NCBI RefSeq assembly: GCF_000262305.1
Contig: NC_017910.1
Location: 1,550,001-1,614,000 of the forward strand
Reading direction: 5' to 3'
DNA: 64,000 bases
Origin: Shimwellia blattae DSM 4481 = NBRC 105725
Lineage (GTDB): Bacteria > Pseudomonadota > Gammaproteobacteria > Enterobacterales > Enterobacteriaceae
A model generated the notes under the pieces. It did not search any database. It was not told the DNA's origin and worked only from the letters and a program-made list of their open reading frames with translations. The position numbers and the translations under genes are program-made. Every line of letters begins with the position of its first letter. Within the stretch, counting starts at the first letter, position 1. This document shows positions 59,331 to 64,000 of this stretch, piece by piece.

Positions 59331-60544
59331 TACAGGTTCTCCATCGCGACAGGCTGAGGGGCGGTTTTTTTCGCGCGGAAGAAGCGTTTCTCCCAGGCGA
59401 CAAGCAGCAAAAAGGCCGCCAGTAACAGCAGATACGTCACCAGCAGGCCGCCCAGGGGGCCAAAACTTTCCAGCAGGTTGATTTTCGGCCAGCGGGTTGC
59501 CAGCGGTGCGGAAATATCATCCCACACCCAGGCCAGCAACGTGGAGCCCAGCACATTGCCGAACCCGACCCACCAGTAATGCACCTGGCCTTCAACGGCG
59601 CGGTACATCCAGCCGGTTTCGCAGCCGCCCGCCAGCACAATACCGAAGCCAAACAGCAGCCCGCCAATCACCGCATTCGGGCCCGCCCACATAATTTTGG
59701 GTGCCATTCCCAGCTGAACATAACTGAAAATCCCCAGCGCGCTGACGGCAATACCGGCAAGAATCGCTTTGGCCATCTGGGTGCGCCCGGTGATCCACAA
59801 ATCACGAAAGGCTGAGGTAAAACAGATCTGCGCCCGCTCAATCAGCAGGCCGAACCCGACCCCGAACAGCATTGCCATGCCCAGTTTCGGCTGATGTAAC
59901 GCCAGCGCAGCGCCCCAGGCCAGCATGGCGGCGAAAACCACCATCCCGAGGCGAAAACGACGCCTGGCGCGATCGACCTTCTGGGTGAAGGGGGCCGGAG
60001 CGCTGACTTTCTGCAGTTTTACCGGAATACGGAACACCGGCAGCAGGGTAAAGCGGGCACCAAACCAGGTGCCGATGGCCGCCGCCAGGGCAAAAATCCA
60101 GGCATGCAGTGAGAACTGAGGAATGCCGGTAAAAAATGCCGCCAGGTTGCAACCCATGGCAAGACGGGCACCAAAGCCCGCAATAGCACCACCAATGATG
60201 GCCTGAAACACGCGGATTTTATGCTGCGGCAGGCGCAGTTTTACGTTATTGGCCCATAAAGCGGCGGCAAAACAGCCCCCAAACATGCCGATAATCATCA
60301 CCCCGTCAATGCGGGTCAGCGGGGTGCCATCCAGATGCATCAGCTTGTAGTAGCCCCAGTTTTCCGCATGGACCCCCGCCAGCTGGAGCAGCTCGCCCCC
60401 CCAGCGGGTGAACTCACCGGTCACCGCCCAGAAGGTGCCGGTGATCCCGAAGTAATAGGTGGAGAGTAATCCGGCAGCAATAACGGCAGGAACGGGTGAC
60501 CAGAATTTGATCAGAAATTGTTGTTTAAAACTGTGCCAGGACAT
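59330..60544 (-). CDS. yedE: YedE, YeeE/YedE-family (TsuA-like) sulfur/selenium membrane transporter
   Basis: A 404-residue polytopic membrane protein with two YeeE/YedE repeats. GFGARLAMGCNLAAFF and GIVLAGGCETGWMYR are the paired Cys-containing motifs that relay thiosulfate or related anions in this family. It is transcribed before yedF as an operon, as in E. coli. Confidence 0.93.
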   Translation of the reverse strand: MSWHSFKQQFLIKFWSPVPAVIAAGLLSTYYFGITGTFWAVTGEFTRWGGELLQLAGVHAENWGYYKLMHLDGTPLTRIDGVMIIGMFGGCFAAALWANNVKLRLPQHKIRVFQAIIGGAIAGFGARLAMGCNLAAFFTGIPQFSLHAWIFALAAAIGTWFGARFTLLPVFRIPVKLQKVSAPAPFTQKVDRARRRFRLGMVVFAAMLAWGAALALHQPKLGMAMLFGVGFGLLIERAQICFTSAFRDLWITGRTQMAKAILAGIAVSALGIFSYVQLGMAPKIMWAGPNAVIGGLLFGFGIVLAGGCETGWMYRAVEGQVHYWWVGFGNVLGSTLLAWVWDDISAPLATRWPKINLLESFGPLGGLLVTYLLLLAAFLLLVAWEKRFFRAKKTAPQPVAMENL

Positions 60545-60754
60545 GGCGTTTATCCTCTGAACTCAGACGGAACGATAATGGTATGCGCCACGGCGCAAAA
60601 AGGTGAGGCGCGGATCATACGCCGAATTCATCAGTACAACTCATCAATATTACGATTCATTATCCATGATCAATTTTGGGCGTATCGCTTACGGGGATGG
60701 CAGGCTGCGCCCTTTAATGCCAAAATGTTACTTTGCTCCGCGTTGGGGAAGAGG

Positions 60755-61171
60755 ATGAAAAAAATAGCAATTCTGGCCACTGTGCTGGCGCTTGGTGGTT
60801 GTGTTCAGGTGGATAATTATCAACAGGTGGTGAAGGTTCCTGCGCCGCAGGGAATTGCCGGATACTGGCAAAGCACCGGGCCTCAGAGCAAGCTGGTCAG
60901 CCCGGAGGCTATCGCAAGCCTGCTGGTCACCCCGGAAGGGGATACGCTGGACTGCCGCCAGTGGCAGCGGGTGATTGCGGTGCCGGGGAAACTTATGCGC
61001 CGCGGCGATGATTTATATAACGTCACCAGCAAACTGGAGATTTACGACATCTCTCCTGACGGCGCCAGCCTGGATTATGCGGGCATGACGCTCCATAAAG
61101 TGGACCGGCTGACCGGGGAGTGTGAGGATTTCCTGGCGAAACACCCGCTGGCCTCAGAGGTGGCGCCGTGA
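60755..61171 (+). CDS. yedD: YedD, outer-membrane-type lipoprotein
   Basis: 138 residues with a lipoprotein signal (LALGGC, lipidated Cys16). GYWQSTGPQ, LVSPEAIASLLVTPEGDTLDC and QWQRVIAVPGKL match E. coli YedD. The frame is open from 60518, but the ATG at 60755 with GGGGAAGAGG upstream is the lipoprotein start. Function unknown. Confidence 0.92.
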   Translation: MKKIAILATVLALGGCVQVDNYQQVVKVPAPQGIAGYWQSTGPQSKLVSPEAIASLLVTPEGDTLDCRQWQRVIAVPGKLMRRGDDLYNVTSKLEIYDISPDGASLDYAGMTLHKVDRLTGECEDFLAKHPLASEVAP

Positions 61172-61310
61172 CAGCACGGCCGGGAGCACGGTAAGCAGAA
61201 AAAGTCTACTCTCGTTATATAGCGAAAAAGCATAATTTGTAGCGTTCGGTTTTAACGCTGTGACGCGCCGTCGTTCTACACTAGCTGTAACTAGCTGATT
61301 TGGGGTGTCT

Positions 61311-62111
61311 ATGAATTTTGTAAAACTGGGTCGTCAGTCTCTGATGGGAGCCCTGGCCGTGGCGCTGATTGCCGGTGCCAGCGTGCAGGCGTTTGCGGCA
61401 GAGGGTCTGTTAAATAAGGTCAAAGAGCGCGGTACATTACTGGTCGGGCTGGAGGGGACTTACCCGCCGTTCAGCTTCCAGGGGGATGACGGCAAACTGA
61501 CCGGGTTTGAAGTGGAATTTGCGCAGCAGCTGGCGCAGCACCTCGGGGTGAAAGCCGCGCTGAAACCCACCAAATGGGACGGTATGCTCGCCTCGCTGGA
61601 CTCCCGGCGTATTGACGTGGTGATTAACCAGGTCACTATTTCCGATGTGCGCAAGAAAAAATATGATTTCTCCACCCCTTATACCGTGTCCGGTATTCAG
61701 GCACTGGTGAAAAAGGGCAATGAAGACACCATCAAAACCGCCGCCGATCTGAAAGGCAAAAAAGTCGGGGTAGGGCTGGGCACCAACTATGAAGAGTGGC
61801 TGCGCCAGAACGTACCCGGGGTGGATATCCGCACCTATGACGATGATCCGACCAAATACCAGGATCTGCGGGTGGGCCGTATTAACGCCATTCTGGTTGA
61901 CCGCCTGGCAGCACTGGATCTGGTGAAAAAAACCAATAACACACTGGCTGTGGCGGGCGAACCCTTCTCACGCCAGGAGTCTGGCGTGGCGCTGCGTAAG
62001 GGCAATGAAGATTTGCTCAAAGCCGTGGACGACGCACTGGAAACCATGAAAAAAGACGGTTCCCTTGAGAAACTGTCCCAGAAATGGTTCGGTGCAGACG
62101 TCACGAAATAA
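61311..62111 (+). CDS. tcyJ: TcyJ (FliY), periplasmic L-cystine-binding protein
   Basis: 266 residues, identical in length to E. coli TcyJ. A signal peptide (to about residue 29, AFAAEG) precedes a type-3 solute-binding domain (GTLLVGLEGTYPPFSFQ). It delivers cystine to TcyL/TcyN. The GTG six bases upstream is less likely than the ATG. In E. coli fliZ lies upstream; here yedD does. Confidence 0.96.
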   Translation: MNFVKLGRQSLMGALAVALIAGASVQAFAAEGLLNKVKERGTLLVGLEGTYPPFSFQGDDGKLTGFEVEFAQQLAQHLGVKAALKPTKWDGMLASLDSRRIDVVINQVTISDVRKKKYDFSTPYTVSGIQALVKKGNEDTIKTAADLKGKKVGVGLGTNYEEWLRQNVPGVDIRTYDDDPTKYQDLRVGRINAILVDRLAALDLVKKTNNTLAVAGEPFSRQESGVALRKGNEDLLKAVDDALETMKKDGSLEKLSQKWFGADVTK

Positions 62112-62130
62112 CGAGCCATGACCCGTGGTA

Positions 62131-62156
62131 AAGGTGCTGAAAACAGCACCTTTTTT
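62131..62156 (+). terminator. Terminator/attenuator between tcyJ and dcyD
   Basis: AAGGTGCTG-AAAA-CAGCACCTT stem followed by TTTTTT. It should reduce read-through into the downstream genes, leaving the binding protein in excess. Confidence 0.85.
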
Positions 62157-62231
62157 CATTTTCACTACAGGGGGCCGACCCTGTCTGGCTGATCACGATG
62201 TCCTGCCAGTATTGTTGTGTCCGGAGGCCAT

Positions 62232-63218
62232 ATGCCACTACAACATCTCACTCACTTTCCGCGCCTGGAGCTGATTGGCGCCCCCACGCCGCTGGAATAC
62301 CTGCCGCGGCTTTCTGATCACCTCGGGCGGGAAATCTACATTAAACGCGATGATCTGACCCCCATGGGGCTTGGCGGAAACAAACTGCGCAAGCTGGAGT
62401 TTCTTGCTGCCGATGCCCTGCGCGAAGGGGCCGATACGCTGGTTACCGCCGGGGCGATACAATCCAACCATGTGCGCCAGACGGCGGCGGTTGCCGCCCG
62501 GCTTGGGCTGCACTGCGTTGCGCTGCTGGAAAACCCCATCGGCACTACGGCGGAAAACTACCTGACTAACGGCAACCGGCTGCTGCTGGATCTGTATAAC
62601 GTGCAGGTGGAAATGTGTGCGGCGCTGGATGCCCCGGATCAGCAGCTGGCTGACCTGGCGGAAAAACTGGAAGCGCAGGGATTCCGCCCCTATGTGGTGC
62701 CGGTAGGGGGCTCAAATGCCCTGGGATCGCTTGGGTATGTGGAAAGTGCCCTGGAAATTGCCCACCAGTGTGAGGATATTATTGATTTATCCAGCGTGGT
62801 TGTGGCCTCCGGCAGTGCCGGTACGCACGCGGGCCTTGCCGTGGGGCTGGAGCAGTTACTTCCCGGGACGGAGCTGATCGGCGTAACGGTTTCCCGCACG
62901 GTGGCCCAGCAAGAGCCCAAAGTCGCGGCGCTCCGGCAGGCGGTGGCTGAAAGCCTGCAGGTCAGCGCAACGGCCCCGTTAACGCTGTGGGACGACTATT
63001 TTGCCCCCGCTTACGGCATGCCAAACGAGGCAGGAAACGAGGCGGTGAAACTGCTGGCTCGCCTGGAGGGGATTTTGCTGGATCCGGTCTACACCGGGAA
63101 AGCGATGGCCGGGCTGATAGACGGCATCAGCCGCAAACGTTTTAAAGATGACGGTGCCATTCTTTTTGTCCATACGGGCGGCGCACCGGCACTGTTTGCC
63201 TACCATCCTCATGTTTAA
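62232..63218 (+). CDS. dcyD: DcyD, D-cysteine desulfhydrase
   Basis: A 328-residue PLP enzyme converting D-cysteine to pyruvate, sulfide and ammonia. Lys51 in GGNKLRKLEF forms the Schiff base; AGAIQSNHVRQTAAVAA and GSAGTHAGLA bind cofactor and substrate. The ATG at 62232 follows CCGGAGG. It lies between the cystine-uptake genes as in E. coli. Confidence 0.95.
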   Translation: MPLQHLTHFPRLELIGAPTPLEYLPRLSDHLGREIYIKRDDLTPMGLGGNKLRKLEFLAADALREGADTLVTAGAIQSNHVRQTAAVAARLGLHCVALLENPIGTTAENYLTNGNRLLLDLYNVQVEMCAALDAPDQQLADLAEKLEAQGFRPYVVPVGGSNALGSLGYVESALEIAHQCEDIIDLSSVVVASGSAGTHAGLAVGLEQLLPGTELIGVTVSRTVAQQEPKVAALRQAVAESLQVSATAPLTLWDDYFAPAYGMPNEAGNEAVKLLARLEGILLDPVYTGKAMAGLIDGISRKRFKDDGAILFVHTGGAPALFAYHPHV

Positions 63219-63245
63219 CCGGCCTCTGGCAGAGTGTAATTACTG

Positions 63246-63914
63246 ATGCAAGAAAGTCTGCAACTGGTGCTGGATTCAGCACCCTTTTTACTCAAAGGCG
63301 CGATATTTACGCTGCAACTCAGTATCGGCGGGATGTTTTTTGGCCTGATACTCGGTTTTTTGCTGGCCTTAATGCGCCTGTCGCCGCTGTGGCCGGTCTC
63401 CTGGCTGGCGCGGATGTATATCTCCATTTTTCGCGGCACGCCACTGATAGCCCAGCTGTTTATGATCTATTACGGGTTACCGCAATTTGGTATCGAGCTG
63501 GATCCTATTCCCTCGGCGATGATTGGCCTTTCCCTGAATACGGCGGCCTATGCGGCAGAAACGCTGCGTGCAGCCATTAGCTCTATTGATAAAGGCCAGT
63601 GGGAGGCGGCAGCCAGTATCGGGATGAGCCCGTGGCAGACCATGCGCCGGGCGATCCTGCCCCAGGCGGCCCGGGTGGCCTTACCACCGCTGAGCAACAG
63701 CTTTATTGGCCTGGTGAAGGATACCTCCCTGGCGGCGACCATTCAGGTTCCTGAGCTGTTCCGCCAGGCGCAGCTGATCACCTCCCGGACGCTGGAGGTC
63801 TTTACCATGTACCTGGCCGCCTCTGTTATCTACTGGATCATGGCGACGGTGCTCTCGGTACTGCAAAACTATTTTGAGCAACAACTGAATCGCCAGGAGC
63901 GTGACAACAAATGA
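63246..63914 (+). CDS. tcyL: TcyL (YecS), cystine ABC permease
   Basis: 222 residues, the same length as E. coli TcyL, with about five helices and the EAA loop (EAAASIGMSPWQTMRRAILPQ) that contacts the ATPase. It overlaps tcyN by four bases. Confidence 0.96.
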   Translation: MQESLQLVLDSAPFLLKGAIFTLQLSIGGMFFGLILGFLLALMRLSPLWPVSWLARMYISIFRGTPLIAQLFMIYYGLPQFGIELDPIPSAMIGLSLNTAAYAAETLRAAISSIDKGQWEAAASIGMSPWQTMRRAILPQAARVALPPLSNSFIGLVKDTSLAATIQVPELFRQAQLITSRTLEVFTMYLAASVIYWIMATVLSVLQNYFEQQLNRQERDNK

Positions 63915-64000
63915 GTACCATTAGTGTCAAACAGCTGGTGAAGAAATTCCACGGGCAGACGGTGCTGCACGGTATCGATCTGGAGGTAAAATCCGGCGAA
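63911..64000 (+). CDS. tcyN: TcyN (YecC), cystine ABC ATPase (5' part)
   Basis: Only the first 30 codons are in the window (MSTISVKQLVKKFHGQTVLH...), matching E. coli TcyN. The Walker A motif lies beyond the window end. Confidence 0.9.
   Translation, partial: MSTISVKQLVKKFHGQTVLHGIDLEVKSGE

Noticed and set aside
1..64000. CRISPR arrays, insertion sequences, prophage or integrase genes
   Set aside because: No regularly spaced repeats, transposase motifs or integrase motifs were found on either strand.

Overview
The window is a GC-rich stretch of an enterobacterial chromosome related to Escherichia, Salmonella and Klebsiella. Almost every core gene has a close E. coli K-12 counterpart that I recognise from memory: the cob genes, yeeO, shiA, amn, nac, cbl, mtfA, serU, dcm-vsr-yedA-yedI-yodC-dgcQ, dsrA-yodD, yedFED and tcyJ-dcyD-tcyL-tcyN. 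The complete anaerobic B12 operon in Salmonella gene order, together with the absence of flagellar genes where E. coli has them, points to an enterobacterium outside E. coli itself. A Shimwellia-like genome would fit, but the species cannot be fixed from sequence reading alone.

Layout. Positions 1-12754 hold the cobalamin operon, from the 3' end of cbiD through cbiETFGHJKL, the cobalt importer cbiMNQO, cbiP and cobUST. Nearly all of its genes overlap. An EntD-like phosphopantetheinyl transferase and proP follow on the other strand. Positions 15.4-21.7 kb carry an accessory module: XdhC-like and MobA-like maturation factors, a Tat-exported molybdenum hydroxylase, its 2Fe-2S subunit, a triheme cytochrome c and a MarR regulator with candidate operators at both ends. 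A tRNA-Asn and yeeO come next. A sugar-acid pair follows (a GPH symporter and a Bacillus-type mannonate dehydratase), then erfK.

Positions 28-35 kb hold an oxidative N-demethylase operon (three enzyme genes plus an APC permease). It has a near-consensus sigma-54 promoter and lies beside a sigma-54 activator and a PAS protein. shiA, another MFS carrier, a PhoX phosphatase and an AT-rich PAAR effector/immunity pair complete the accessory stretch. Positions 42.7-48.5 kb are built around three more tRNA-Asn genes, all on the minus strand, separating amn, nac-cbl and a PemI/PemK toxin-antitoxin pair. That pair lies between a full tRNA-Asn and a 16-base copy of its 3' end. From 48.6 kb onward the order follows E. 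coli (mtfA, serU, dcm, vsr, yedA, yedI, yodC, dgcQ, DsrA, yodD, yedF, yedE, yedD, tcyJ, dcyD, tcyL, tcyN), but rcsA, yedP, amyA and both flagellar fli blocks are missing.

Functional themes are B12 synthesis from imported cobalt, nitrogen-limitation control (nac with NtrC and sigma-54 sites; the sigma-54 N-demethylase operon), periplasmic oxidation feeding a cytochrome, cystine uptake and desulfhydration, and competition or stability functions carried next to tRNA genes. No integrase, insertion sequence, CRISPR array or rRNA was seen.
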